Source of the DNA: Oscillatoria acuminata PCC 6304
GTDB taxonomy: Bacteria; Cyanobacteriota; Cyanobacteriia; Cyanobacteriales; Laspinemataceae
Reading direction: 5' to 3'
Length of the DNA stretch: 64,000 nucleotides
NCBI RefSeq assembly: GCF_000317105.1
Contig: NC_019693.1
Coordinates: 6,077,227-6,141,226 of the forward strand
Shown: piece after piece, positions 8,434 to 16,236 of the stretch
How positions within the stretch are numbered: the stretch's first letter is position 1
Layout: each line of letters opens with the position of its first letter
The notes under the pieces: generated by a model
Told to the model about the DNA's origin: nothing
The model's database searches: none
The model's input: the letters and a program-made list of their open reading frames with translations, nothing else
Translations under genes and position numbers: made by a program

Positions 8434-9021
8434 TTAGGCTTGATTTTTGTTAGGGTTGACGGTTTTCCAGATTTCCTCTTGGATTTCTTCCGGAGGCCGA
8501 TCGCCATCGAGGGTGAGGAGGCGATTGCCATAGTTGTAGTAGTCCAAGATGGGAGTCGTGCGTTCTTGGAACAACTGGATCCGACGGCGCAGAAATTCCG
8601 GTTCGTCATCGGGACGCCCTCTTTCCGGTTTCGCCTGCGATCGCTCTAGGGACCGGCGCATTAACTCCGCGTCGGATACGTTCAGCCAAATCGCCCAATC
8701 TAGGGTCTGTTGCAAGGATTCCAGTAAAAAATCCAGTTCTTCCGCTTGGAACGAGGTGCGGGGATAACCATCGAGTAACCACCCGTTTTGCGTATAGGGT
8801 TGGGTTAACTGTTCGCGAATAAATTCAATCATGATGGGGTCCGGGACCAGTTCCCCGCGTTCTGCATAAGGTTGCGCCTGCCTGCCTAATTCAGTTTGAG
8901 CGGCGATCGCCTTAAACAGGATTTCCCCCGTTGAAATGCAAGGAATATTCAGGCGACTGCATAGCTGACTCGCCTGGGTCCCCTTTCCTGCTCCTGGCCC
9001 TCCCAGAATTACCAATCTCAC
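8434..9021 (-). CDS. adk: Adenylate kinase
   Basis: I choose a GTG start at 9021, giving 195 residues beginning [18 protein letters not shown], because GAGGAG lies 9 bases upstream and the P-loop falls at the normal position; an upstream frame extension to 9063 has no similarity value. Visible motifs: GGPGAGKGT (P-loop), [20 protein letters not shown] and a short LID region ([22 protein letters not shown]). It interconverts ATP + AMP and 2 ADP in the cytosol. It is the first gene of the adk-rph unit. Cyanobacterial adk is often in the ribosomal protein operon; here it is separate, so this may be a second adk copy. Confidence 0.93.
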   Translation of the reverse strand: MRLVILGGPGAGKGTQASQLCSRLNIPCISTGEILFKAIAAQTELGRQAQPYAERGELVPDPIMIEFIREQLTQPYTQNGWLLDGYPRTSFQAEELDFLLESLQQTLDWAIWLNVSDAELMRRSLERSQAKPERGRPDDEPEFLRRRIQLFQERTTPILDYYNYGNRLLTLDGDRPPEEIQEEIWKTVNPNKNQA

Positions 9022-9286
9022 GACACAAAACTCCTCATATTGACCCAAAATAGACTCTACCACTGTTCCCCTTCCCAGGGAATAAATCTTAATCTCTCCG
9101 TAATTTTGCCCAAAGTTCGCACGCCTCCGTCATTTCGCAGAATTTTGTACATTTAGTGTCTTTTCGTGGCATAATCTGGTTACACTACACTACATATTGA
9201 CTCGACTGCGCTGCCAGAATTCACTTCCTGGCCCTTGAGTCGGTCTACCCTTTACGGTTTCTTAACCCATCGGAAATATTGTCACA

Positions 9287-9823
9287 ATGATTGCACAGCT
9301 TGAAAGTCCCACTCTCGATACCCCTTGTCGTCTACCCTACGCGGTGGAGGGGTTGCTACAAGTTTTTACCAGCAGCCACCGCAACTTTTTTACCAGTGTG
9401 ATGGCCCAGGCCCTGAGAATTTCGGGTCAGGGGACCCCAGTTCTGGTGGTCCAGTTTCTCAAGGGAGGAATTGGTCAGGGTCCCGAGGCCCCGGTTCAAC
9501 TGGGAGAACATTTAGATTGGGTTCGTTGTGACCTCCCCCGTTGCATTGATACGCCGGAGTTAGATGAAATTGAGGCCGGTTCTCTGCGGAAATTATGGGA
9601 CTATACCCAACAAGTAGTTTCTGAAGGAAAATACTCTTTGGTTGTTCTGGATGAGTTGAGTTTAGCCATTAGTTTTGGCTTGATTCCAGAATCGGAAGTC
9701 TTGGAATTTTTAGAAAAACGCCCAAGTCACGTTGATATTATTTTAACGGGACCAAATATGCCAGAACCGATTTTAGAGTTGGCCGACCAAATCACTGAAA
9801 TTCGCCGCAGTCATCGTCCCTAG
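9287..9823 (+). CDS. CobO-like P-loop family protein with degenerate Walker A
   Basis: The 178-residue protein matches the CobO/BtuR-type cob(I)alamin adenosyltransferase fold across its length: GLLQVFTSS...VMAQALRISGQGTPVLVVQFLKGG near the start, then LVVLDELSLAISFGLI (Walker B-like) and VDIILTGPNMPEPILELADQITEI near the end. The family Walker A (G-D-G-K-G-K-T) is replaced by SSHRNFF, so canonical ATP binding is unlikely. It may be a regulatory or cobalamin-related pseudoenzyme conserved in cyanobacteria. It is divergent from adk (222 bp apart) and convergent with the dCMP deaminase gene. Confidence 0.75.
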   Translation: MIAQLESPTLDTPCRLPYAVEGLLQVFTSSHRNFFTSVMAQALRISGQGTPVLVVQFLKGGIGQGPEAPVQLGEHLDWVRCDLPRCIDTPELDEIEAGSLRKLWDYTQQVVSEGKYSLVVLDELSLAISFGLIPESEVLEFLEKRPSHVDIILTGPNMPEPILELADQITEIRRSHRP

Positions 9824-9830
9824 GACAGGT

Positions 9831-9876
9831 AAGAATTAAGAATTAATGGGGGGTTAACTCTTAATTCTTAATTCTT
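9831..9876. terminator. Bidirectional hairpin between convergent genes
   Basis: A perfect 16-bp inverted repeat (AAGAATTAAGAATTAA at 9831-9846 and its complement at 9861-9876) with a 14-nt G-rich loop sits between the CobO-like gene and the dCMP deaminase gene. The stem is AT-rich, ending in TTTT on the plus strand. Confidence 0.6.
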
Positions 9877-10419
9877 TTAGATCAGGGATGGGGTTGCTAC
9901 GGAGGTTGGGTTCATTAGAAAGGTCGCGGCTTTTTGGGCGATCGCCTCAGAAATATGAATTTGTTTGAGGGTAACTAACCCATCCTGAATAAAAGAATCT
10001 CGCACTAACAAGCTGTTGCCACTGTTGAATCCGGTCTCGAAAAACACTTCATGAATTCCGGCAGAAATAATTAATTTTAAGCAAGATAAGCAAGGTTCGA
10101 GGGTGACATAAATGCTGGACCCTTCGGTAGAAATTCCATGTTTAGCTGCTTGGGCGATCGCATTCGCTTCCGCATGAACCGCCCGAGAGGGTAAAGACTT
10201 ACTTTCTGCACAGCTACTCAATCCGGGATAACAGTATCCCTGGGCCGTACAATGGGCCGTACCCGATGGGGAACCATTGTAACCTGTTGCCACAACCTGC
10301 TTATTTTTAACAATCACTGCACCCACGGGAAAAGCGAGGCAAGTTGAGCGCATGGCCGCCAATTTTGCCAACATGATAAAATATTCATCCCATGTGGGTC
10401 TAAGTTCTTCCAATTCCAT
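9877..10419 (-). CDS. Deoxycytidylate (dCMP) deaminase family protein
   Basis: The 180-residue protein has the zinc-binding CDA signature: VHAEANAIAQAA (ligand His and proton-shuttling Glu) and LEPCLSCLKLII (two Cys ligands), preceded by FPVGAVIVKNKQVVATGYNGSPSG. The start RPTWDEYFIMLAKLAAMRSTC is characteristic of dCMP deaminase/ComEB rather than cytidine or tRNA deaminases. It converts dCMP to dUMP, the substrate of thymidylate synthase. Its neighbours dut and thyX use or supply the same dUMP, supporting this role. Confidence 0.88.
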   Translation of the reverse strand: MELEELRPTWDEYFIMLAKLAAMRSTCLAFPVGAVIVKNKQVVATGYNGSPSGTAHCTAQGYCYPGLSSCAESKSLPSRAVHAEANAIAQAAKHGISTEGSSIYVTLEPCLSCLKLIISAGIHEVFFETGFNSGNSLLVRDSFIQDGLVTLKQIHISEAIAQKAATFLMNPTSVATPSLI

Positions 10420-10504
10420 TAATTTCTAGCTACACAGTCGTTTCTATTCATCGTAACAGTTTGGGGAAGAAAAAAACTAATAAATTAGGGTCAGAATCAT
10501 CGGT

Positions 10505-10804
10505 TTATAAGGCTTTAGATATGGCGGAAGATGAAGCAATAAACGGGTTATCATCAGGATGAGCTTGAAACCATAAGGCATCAGCACAAAAGTCCAGTTC
10601 TCCTGGCTATGCAATGGATCGACCGTCTTCTGCTTCTGAGCGTTTGACTTGTGAAAAGAAGGCCGGATCGGATAATCGGGAAAACACGCCACCTCGCTCA
10701 ATAATCGGGGCAAAATCAATCACAATAACCGTTCCGTTACTGTAGAGGAGGCGGAGGTGATAATTTGCTTCTGGGGTGACAGTTTGAATGAAATAAGGCA
10801 TCAT
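10505..10804 (-). pseudogene. DUF2442-like gene with an in-frame amber stop
   Basis: Starting MMPYFIQTVTPEANYHLRLLY, the frame runs to GVFSRLSDPAFFSQVKRSEAEDGRSIA, then a TAG at 10607-10609, and continues in the same frame as PGELDFCADALWFQAHPDD to a stop at 10505. The total of about 99 codons and the GRSI-x-W-PGELDFCADALW pattern suggest that the TAG replaces the family's Trp codon (TGG). DUF2442 proteins are small and often paired with DUF4160 in cyanobacterial TA-like units; no partner is present. Either a true nonsense mutation or a single-base sequencing error is possible. Confidence 0.75.
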
Positions 10805-10847
10805 AGTTTAATTGTACTGAGTTGAAAAGTCACTGAAACCGCCCAAC

Positions 10848-11279
10848 ATGAAACTAAAAATTTACCCCTTACATCCGGATGCGATTATCCCAACTTATGC
10901 CCATGACAACGATTCAGCAATGGATTTATCGGCGAATGAAGAGGTGACCCTACATCCGGGGGAACGGAAGTTAGTTGGAACCGGAATTGCGATTGAACTG
11001 CCGCCTTTGACGGAAGCACAAATTAGGCCGAGAAGTGGGTTGGCATATAAACAGGGGATTACGGTTTTGAATACGCCGGGAACCATTGATGAAGGGTATC
11101 GGGGAGAAATTAAGGTGATTTTAATCAATCATGGACAAGAAGACTTTCAGATAGTTAAGGGGATGAGAATTGCTCAAATGGCAATTACTCCCGTTTTAAG
11201 ACCTGAAATTGAAGTGGCAACCACGGAAATTCTGGCAACTACAAGAGGTGCAAATGGGTTTGGATCGACGGGGGTATAG
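10848..11279 (+). CDS. dut: dUTP diphosphatase (dUTPase)
   Basis: The 143-residue trimeric-type dUTPase shows all five motifs: SAMDLSANE (1), RPRSGLAYK (2), [18 protein letters not shown] (3, with the catalytic Asp), [10 protein letters not shown] (4) and the C-terminal lid [11 protein letters not shown] (5). It hydrolyses dUTP to dUMP and pyrophosphate in the cytosol, keeping uracil out of DNA and supplying dUMP to ThyX. Its 3' end faces the thyX gene 33 bp away with a shared hairpin, and it is divergent from the DUF2442 pseudogene. Confidence 0.96.
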   Translation: MKLKIYPLHPDAIIPTYAHDNDSAMDLSANEEVTLHPGERKLVGTGIAIELPPLTEAQIRPRSGLAYKQGITVLNTPGTIDEGYRGEIKVILINHGQEDFQIVKGMRIAQMAITPVLRPEIEVATTEILATTRGANGFGSTGV

Positions 11280-11301
11280 AGAGAGGGTTTGTCTCTCTAT
11301 A
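11275..11301. terminator. Hairpin between convergent dut and thyX
   Basis: A 10-bp inverted repeat, TATAGAGAGA / TCTCTCTATA with a 7-nt loop, overlaps the dut stop codon and lies 12 bp before the thyX stop. It is positioned to end both convergent transcripts, but has no strong T-tract. Confidence 0.55.
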
Positions 11302-11312
11302 CCGTCTGGAAG

Positions 11313-12704
11313 TTAGGGAGATAAACGGCCTTTTTTGAGACGATATTTCTCATACCATTCTGCTATGGCGGGGACCCATTCTTGAAAATGCGGCCAAATC
11401 AAATCGCAGAGTTTTTGGCATTCGAGTTGGGCGTCGGGTTTGGCGCGCAAGTCGAGTAAATGCATCAGACTTCGCGCATTGAAGGAGACAACCCAGTGTT
11501 GGCGGACATCAAAGGGAATAATGCCTCGGGCGTGTTCTTCTGATGTCCCTTCTTCAATCAGAACCTGATAGCGTTTGGCGGCATCTAAGCACCAAGCTAA
11601 ATCGCGATCGCGTTGTTGTGGGGTATATTCATAGCGTTTTCCCTGGCGATCGCTATAGTAGCCAACGGGACGTAAATAAAACACATCTTCAATATCTCTA
11701 ATCCCTTTTGCCGCATCAACAATCCGGTTTCCCGTGTAGCGATTAGAGTTATGAACCACCATACCATTGGCTACGAAATTATGCCAAGGCCCTTCTACTT
11801 CTAAGTCGTAGGTCATTTCCAATCCCAGGAATTGAACGCTTTTCACCTTGATTGGATGCGCCTGTATTAGATTGTTAGAATAATGTGAATTATCAGCAAT
11901 TTCGGGGGTAGAAAACCCTTTATAAATTTGCTGTTCAAGCCCCTCATTTGTGTAAAGTCGATCGCTGACCACAGGGATGCCATTACACATCACGTCACAA
12001 GATTTCGTGAGTTCAAGGACCTGACCCTCTTCATCGGTTACTAAACCAACCGCTTCCCCCATTCTTTGCCATCCTTCGGCAGTAAATAAGCGGTGATTGG
12101 TTGTACAATCGAGGGTTTTGCCATCATCTAAAGTGACGCGATAAACGGGTTGAATTCCTTTTGCAATAACATTTTTAATGTGTCCAATCTCAAAAAAACC
12201 AGTAGTTTCATTAAGAACCCTCAACCGCATTTTTTTGAGTCGCGTTTTGCAATCGCGCCGATATTCGCCTGGAAGTTCTCCGTTTCTGCCTCGTTTTAAT
12301 CGTTGGCGAATCGCTTTTTCTCCGTTAGCCCAAAAATCGTAAAGTTCAGCAATTTTTATTTTGCGTAAACTTCCACCCGCCTGTAAAAAAGTAACCTCGG
12401 TGTCTCCAGCCAGACATTGCACATCAAATGAAATTCCGACCCGGTGAGTCCTAATTTGCTGCATGACGCTATGGGGAAAAAAGCCACAATTGAACACAAT
12501 TCCCACGTGCTCAATCGGTCCATAATGGCCCCGTTCTCCAGCTAAAAGACGTTTGACGATGAGTTCCCCACATTTGGATTCGGACGGCCAAGAATCTTGG
12601 TCATCATACACAAATCCCTCGCTATAGTCTTGGTGCATTGCTGCATAAATGACTTGCTGAGGATTTGGGGTTTTGGTAATTACTTCTACTCGAAATCGAT
12701 CCAT
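11313..12704 (-). CDS. thyX: Flavin-dependent thymidylate synthase ThyX, intein-containing
   Basis: The 463-residue precursor is ThyX (about 240 residues) with a 223-residue intein. The exteins give MDRFRVEVITKTPNPQQVIY ... PIEHVGIVFNCGFFPHSVMQQIRTHRVGISFDVQ joined to SNRYTGNRIVDAAKG...; the junction lies in the ThyX motif RHRxxSxN/SNRY that binds dUMP and FAD. Downstream, FDVRQHWVVSFNARSLMHLLDLR is also diagnostic. ThyX makes dTMP from dUMP using FAD, NADPH and methylenetetrahydrofolate. Splicing is needed for activity. It is convergent with dut and follows the ThyA-like gene on the same strand. Confidence 0.96.
   Translation of the reverse strand: MDRFRVEVITKTPNPQQVIYAAMHQDYSEGFVYDDQDSWPSESKCGELIVKRLLAGERGHYGPIEHVGIVFNCGFFPHSVMQQIRTHRVGISFDVQCLAGDTEVTFLQAGGSLRKIKIAELYDFWANGEKAIRQRLKRGRNGELPGEYRRDCKTRLKKMRLRVLNETTGFFEIGHIKNVIAKGIQPVYRVTLDDGKTLDCTTNHRLFTAEGWQRMGEAVGLVTDEEGQVLELTKSCDVMCNGIPVVSDRLYTNEGLEQQIYKGFSTPEIADNSHYSNNLIQAHPIKVKSVQFLGLEMTYDLEVEGPWHNFVANGMVVHNSNRYTGNRIVDAAKGIRDIEDVFYLRPVGYYSDRQGKRYEYTPQQRDRDLAWCLDAAKRYQVLIEEGTSEEHARGIIPFDVRQHWVVSFNARSLMHLLDLRAKPDAQLECQKLCDLIWPHFQEWVPAIAEWYEKYRLKKGRLSP
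11748..12416 (-). other. Mini-intein in ThyX
   Basis: Residues 97-319 of the precursor. It begins with the nucleophile Cys (CLAGDTEVTF, block A), has block B TTNHRLFT (Thr-x-x-His) and ends with blocks F/G (YDLEVEGPWHNFVANGMVVHN), followed by Ser as the +1 extein residue. The 223-residue length leaves a basic linker (about 130-165, rich in Lys and Arg) but I see no LAGLIDADG or HNH endonuclease motif. It therefore looks like a splicing-competent, homing-dead mini-intein. Confidence 0.92.
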
Positions 12705-12840
12705 GATTTATCCCTAACTTCTGAATGGTTTCCCCTGAGGGAATCTCCCGATCGCGGATTGGTTCTGGGTTCCCCTTCCCGGGTTCTCGTTCGGATTTGC
12801 CAAATTTTTTATCCTATCATGGATTGCTGGCTTATGATAC

Positions 12841-14496
12841 TTACAAGTTTGCGATCGCCTCCGCAAATTTCTGGAAATTCTCCGGTTCCTGTTGCGATGC
12901 TAGGACGAGATAGTGCAGGGAGACGATCGCCAAGTCTGCGGATAAGCTACATTTACGCCGATCGCTGACTCTCCAATCCTGGTTGACAAAGATATCCTCT
13001 AATTCTTTATAAGCATCTCGAATCGCCTCAAAACAGCCTTGATAGCTAGATATCTGCTGCCATTGTTCTGATGCATGATACCGTTGAGTCAGTAATTTAG
13101 AAGTCGGGTCGAAGCCTTCGTTATGCCAATAGGTTTGTAAGCTGTCTCTGTTTAAATCGGGGTGAATGAAGTGTTGAAACATTTCAGGATAATGTTCCGC
13201 CAGATAGGTTAAATATTTGGTGGAATAGACGGCTAAATCGGCAAAAGTATCCAGTACCGATTCGTCCGCAGTGGGTTTGACATTTTCGGTGAACATGGTT
13301 TCGAGGCGGTCATATTTGCGGGAAATTCCGGCAAATACACCGAGGGCTTCTCCATGTTTTTTCCAGCTATTTTTATAAACTAGGGTTTTCTTGTAATGGA
13401 GTGTGCTTAATAACTCGAAGATGCTTGAAAAAGAGTAGGAGTGAGTCGGTTCTGTTCTTTGCCACAAATAATCAAAGTAGTCTTTTTCCTGGGGTTGCAA
13501 GGGGATGATTTCGTGGTTGTTCCAGAGTCGGGTAAAATACTCTATTGTGGCAATTTTGAAGTCATTTGGAGGTAATTGGGCGATTAATTTGGCGATTTCT
13601 TGCGGTTTGTCTCCATGCTGGTGTCGATTGTAAATGTACAGGAGTTCCAAGCTGTTTCTAACTAAGTCATCGGAGATGTTGCTGAGTTCGTTAGTTATTC
13701 TAAATGACCCTTGCCGCATTTGATGTTCTAACTCAAACCAGCGCGATAGGGTACTATCTATTTCTGCAAATGGGGTGGTAAATTGAGGGGGTGTAAATCC
13801 GAATTCATACAAGGTTTTGGGGGTGTAGGAGTCTAGGACCTTTTGCGCTTGGTTCTGGTGACGATCGCCTAGATGCAATTCGCTGATAAAGTAGCAATAT
13901 TCACCCACTTGGGTCCCCGTCCAATAGGCGACTGCTTCTTGAATAATGCTCAATCCAAAGGGATTAATTCCTGAAGTACCGGAAAACATATCATGGGACT
14001 GGAGACAAACATTTAGATGCAGTTTACCGTTTCTGATTAAAAATTGCATCCAATTCTGGGCAGTATTTCCAGGATTTTCTGAATTTTTTAATTGAGGTTG
14101 CGATAAGTTTATTACTGCATTGCGGCTACTGGAATCGGTGTTTAAAATTTGGACAACTTTTTGCAATTCTTTGCTGAGATGCCAGGATTTTAAACTGGAA
14201 TCGTAACTGCTAACCTGCGTAGGTTCCTCCTCAAAAAAGTCAAGGGCTTGGGGTAAATAGTGATATAAAAATCTTAAGTCTTTACGACCGGCCATTTCCC
14301 AAAAGGTAGCGGCAATTTGAGCAAAAATATTAGAATTGAGATGAGGAATGATATCAACTCGTTCGCAGGGTGAAGTGATTTTCATGAGGCGCGATCGCCC
14401 TGATTTAAGTTCTACACCGCCCCACAAAACCGTTTCATTGGACTCTAACAATGCTTTGAGTTCTGCGTAGAATGCCTGAGTGCTATTTCTAAACAT
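12841..14496 (-). CDS. ThyA-like domain fused to a MazG/NTP-pyrophosphatase-like helical domain
   Basis: 551 residues, start MFRNSTQAFYAELKALLESN. Residues about 1-230 follow the ThyA/dCMP-hydroxymethylase fold: GRSRLMKITSPCERVDIIP, FAQIAATFWEMAGRKDLRFL, SRNAVINLSQPQ, MQFLIRNGKLHLNVCLQSHD, IIQEAVAYWTGTQVGEY and ELHLGDRHQNQA. The catalytic Cys of the PC(H/T) motif appears as Asn (about N144), the RS-x-D Arg is Gln (about Q166), and the HxY tyrosine is replaced, so methyl transfer to dUMP is unlikely. From about 375, KNSWKKHGEALGVFAGISRK and DESVLDTFADLAVYSTKYL recall all-alpha MazG-like nucleotide pyrophosphatases, and a similar helical stretch repeats near 485-535 (FEAIRDAYKELEDIF, LSADLAIVSLHYLV). 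The role is unknown; a nucleotide-linked regulator or a changed-substrate enzyme is plausible. It lies upstream of thyX on the same strand. Confidence 0.6.
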   Translation of the reverse strand: MFRNSTQAFYAELKALLESNETVLWGGVELKSGRSRLMKITSPCERVDIIPHLNSNIFAQIAATFWEMAGRKDLRFLYHYLPQALDFFEEEPTQVSSYDSSLKSWHLSKELQKVVQILNTDSSSRNAVINLSQPQLKNSENPGNTAQNWMQFLIRNGKLHLNVCLQSHDMFSGTSGINPFGLSIIQEAVAYWTGTQVGEYCYFISELHLGDRHQNQAQKVLDSYTPKTLYEFGFTPPQFTTPFAEIDSTLSRWFELEHQMRQGSFRITNELSNISDDLVRNSLELLYIYNRHQHGDKPQEIAKLIAQLPPNDFKIATIEYFTRLWNNHEIIPLQPQEKDYFDYLWQRTEPTHSYSFSSIFELLSTLHYKKTLVYKNSWKKHGEALGVFAGISRKYDRLETMFTENVKPTADESVLDTFADLAVYSTKYLTYLAEHYPEMFQHFIHPDLNRDSLQTYWHNEGFDPTSKLLTQRYHASEQWQQISSYQGCFEAIRDAYKELEDIFVNQDWRVSDRRKCSLSADLAIVSLHYLVLASQQEPENFQKFAEAIANL

Positions 14497-14683
14497 TTTT
14501 ATAAACCTTTTTTCTTTGATGACTTGGGATAATTTGGGTCAACTGGATATGAGAATAGCAGAAAAAAAACAGGCCAGTAGTAACTGGACCGATCGCGATG
14601 TTCAATATATCATGAAATGGACACCCTAGAAAGAGGGATTAAGGGGTCTCTCCACTTGAATCTGGCGATCGCACCTCAATCCC

Positions 14684-15541
14684 TTATTCTGGCTTAGGAG
14701 GTTCATGTTCAACAACGAACACATTGGCATAAAGATTAGCAATAATTTGTTTTCCCTGTTGAGTCAACTCCAGACAACTCAACCCATTTTTAATATATTG
14801 ATGAACCACCCCCCAATAAAATTTAGAATAATTCTTTCTAAGGTCTCCGGGATTTCGATAGCCAACCTTTTGATTAAATCCCGTTTCTTCAAACTCATAA
14901 AATAGTGCCGAAATCTTCTTGAGATAGCGGGGATCACTGAGTTGACCAATCAGATCAGCGGCCCGAACTAAACCGGGATAGTGAACCGTATCTTGATGAT
15001 CCGCCTCTGCGGGAACCGGAAATCGAGTGAGTTCGATGTTGAATTTAATTTCTTCAGAATTGATTAACTTATGACCCCCAAACCGTTCCTCAATAAAGAG
15101 TTTTCCGCGATCGACATGATAGGGCGTCAAACTGGCATCAGTGCAGCCCGGATCGAGAGCAATCATTGTACCATTGATGCCTGTGGCATACAAGCCTTCG
15201 CTATCTTCTCGGCAGACTCCTTTCACATAGCCAATATCATGGCATAACAAAGAAATAGTGAAATGCAGCCAATCTTCACAAGAAACCCCGCCTTCGCGGA
15301 TATGTTTCCCACGGAGAATTTCCTGCCCGACCAGGGTAACCAAAATGGTATGCTCGACATTATGATAAAGGGCGTCACTGTTGGCAATATTCTCTAACGC
15401 CATGCCTCCAGCCCAGGCAATAATGTCGGCATAGTCGGGTTTCAATCCGCCATACATTCGGTAATAGCCTTCGCGGAGTTTTTCAACAAAGTCGGAAATT
15501 AATATCTGTGTGATGCTGTACATATCATGTGGTTTCGCCAT
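14684..15541 (-). CDS. HD-domain metal-dependent phosphohydrolase
   Basis: 285 residues from ATG at 15541. The HD superfamily metal ligands are visible as YHNVEHT (H), LLCHDIGYVKG (the HD pair) and, further on, a His/Asp-rich HYPGLVRAADLIGQLSDP (D). Such proteins hydrolyse phosphoester bonds in nucleotides or cyclic nucleotides; the substrate cannot be told. The N-terminus SITQILISDFVEKLREGYYRMYG and the helical C-terminus match a family widespread in cyanobacteria. It may belong loosely with the nucleotide genes upstream, though 187 bp separate it from the ThyA-like gene. Confidence 0.85.
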   Translation of the reverse strand: MAKPHDMYSITQILISDFVEKLREGYYRMYGGLKPDYADIIAWAGGMALENIANSDALYHNVEHTILVTLVGQEILRGKHIREGGVSCEDWLHFTISLLCHDIGYVKGVCREDSEGLYATGINGTMIALDPGCTDASLTPYHVDRGKLFIEERFGGHKLINSEEIKFNIELTRFPVPAEADHQDTVHYPGLVRAADLIGQLSDPRYLKKISALFYEFEETGFNQKVGYRNPGDLRKNYSKFYWGVVHQYIKNGLSCLELTQQGKQIIANLYANVFVVEHEPPKPE

Positions 15542-15825
15542 CAAGGCAGGCTATAGGGTGGGAGTGGGAAAAGTTTCGCAGGGTTTCCCTTGGTTCGATC
15601 GCCCTGGGTGTGTTGTGGACCTTCTCTGCTGCTGTTAGAGTTGACCCCACTCTCCAGAGTCAGGGGGAGTTGGGACGACCACCCAACCCGTGACTCTAAT
15701 GGAATGTCAATCGCCCTTGTCTTTACCCATAATAGTAATGTTAAATGTCCCTGCGAGCCACCTGTGTTTTTGAGCCGGAAGGGGCCTTAACTTGGATTCA
15801 GAAAGGAGCGATCGCCATCAAGCTG

Positions 15826-16227
15826 ATGTATTTTATTATCGTTGGTGCGGGGCCAGAAGGCTCTAGTTTAGCGGAATTAGCCCTCAATGACGGTCACAAG
15901 GTAGCCGTAATTGAGGCATCGGAGGAACACGCCCGCAAGATTGTGGAAAAATATGATGTGGAAGTCTTTCATGGAGATATTGCGGGTGGGGGGATGTTAG
16001 AAGAAGCCCAAGCAGACAAAGCGGATGTGTTGGTGGCGACGACTGGCGATGATTCTGTGAACCTGATGACGATGTTTCTGGGAAAAGACTGTGGAATTAA
16101 GACCCTGATTAGTCGGGTTAACCAATCGTGTCATCAAGGACTGTTTGAAAAACTGGGAGTGCAGGTGTTGGTGAACCCCGAGGTGATTATCGCCCAACAT
16201 CTCTATGGCATGGTTCAGGAAGAATAA
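15826..16227 (+). CDS. TrkA-N (RCK) domain potassium channel regulator
   Basis: The 133-residue protein starts MYFIIVGAGPEGSSLAELAL with the Rossmann GxGxxGxxLA dinucleotide motif and continues with DGHKVAVIE, DVEVFHGDIAG and DVLVATTGDDSVNLM, so it is one RCK N-terminal domain. The longer frame upstream (from 15745) begins with residues of no family similarity, so I chose the ATG at 15826. It is a cytoplasmic gating subunit of Ktr/Trk systems and binds NAD(H) or ATP/ADP. The usual RCK C-terminal domain is missing. It lies 9 bp before the TrkH-type gene, so the two form one operon. Confidence 0.85.
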   Translation: MYFIIVGAGPEGSSLAELALNDGHKVAVIEASEEHARKIVEKYDVEVFHGDIAGGGMLEEAQADKADVLVATTGDDSVNLMTMFLGKDCGIKTLISRVNQSCHQGLFEKLGVQVLVNPEVIIAQHLYGMVQEE

Positions 16228-16236
16228 CCCAAGAAA

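Noticed and set aside
15745-15825. Longer N-terminus of the TrkA-like gene
   Set aside because: The added residues (start MSLRATCVFEPEG) have no place in an RCK domain, which starts directly with MYFIIVGAGPEG.
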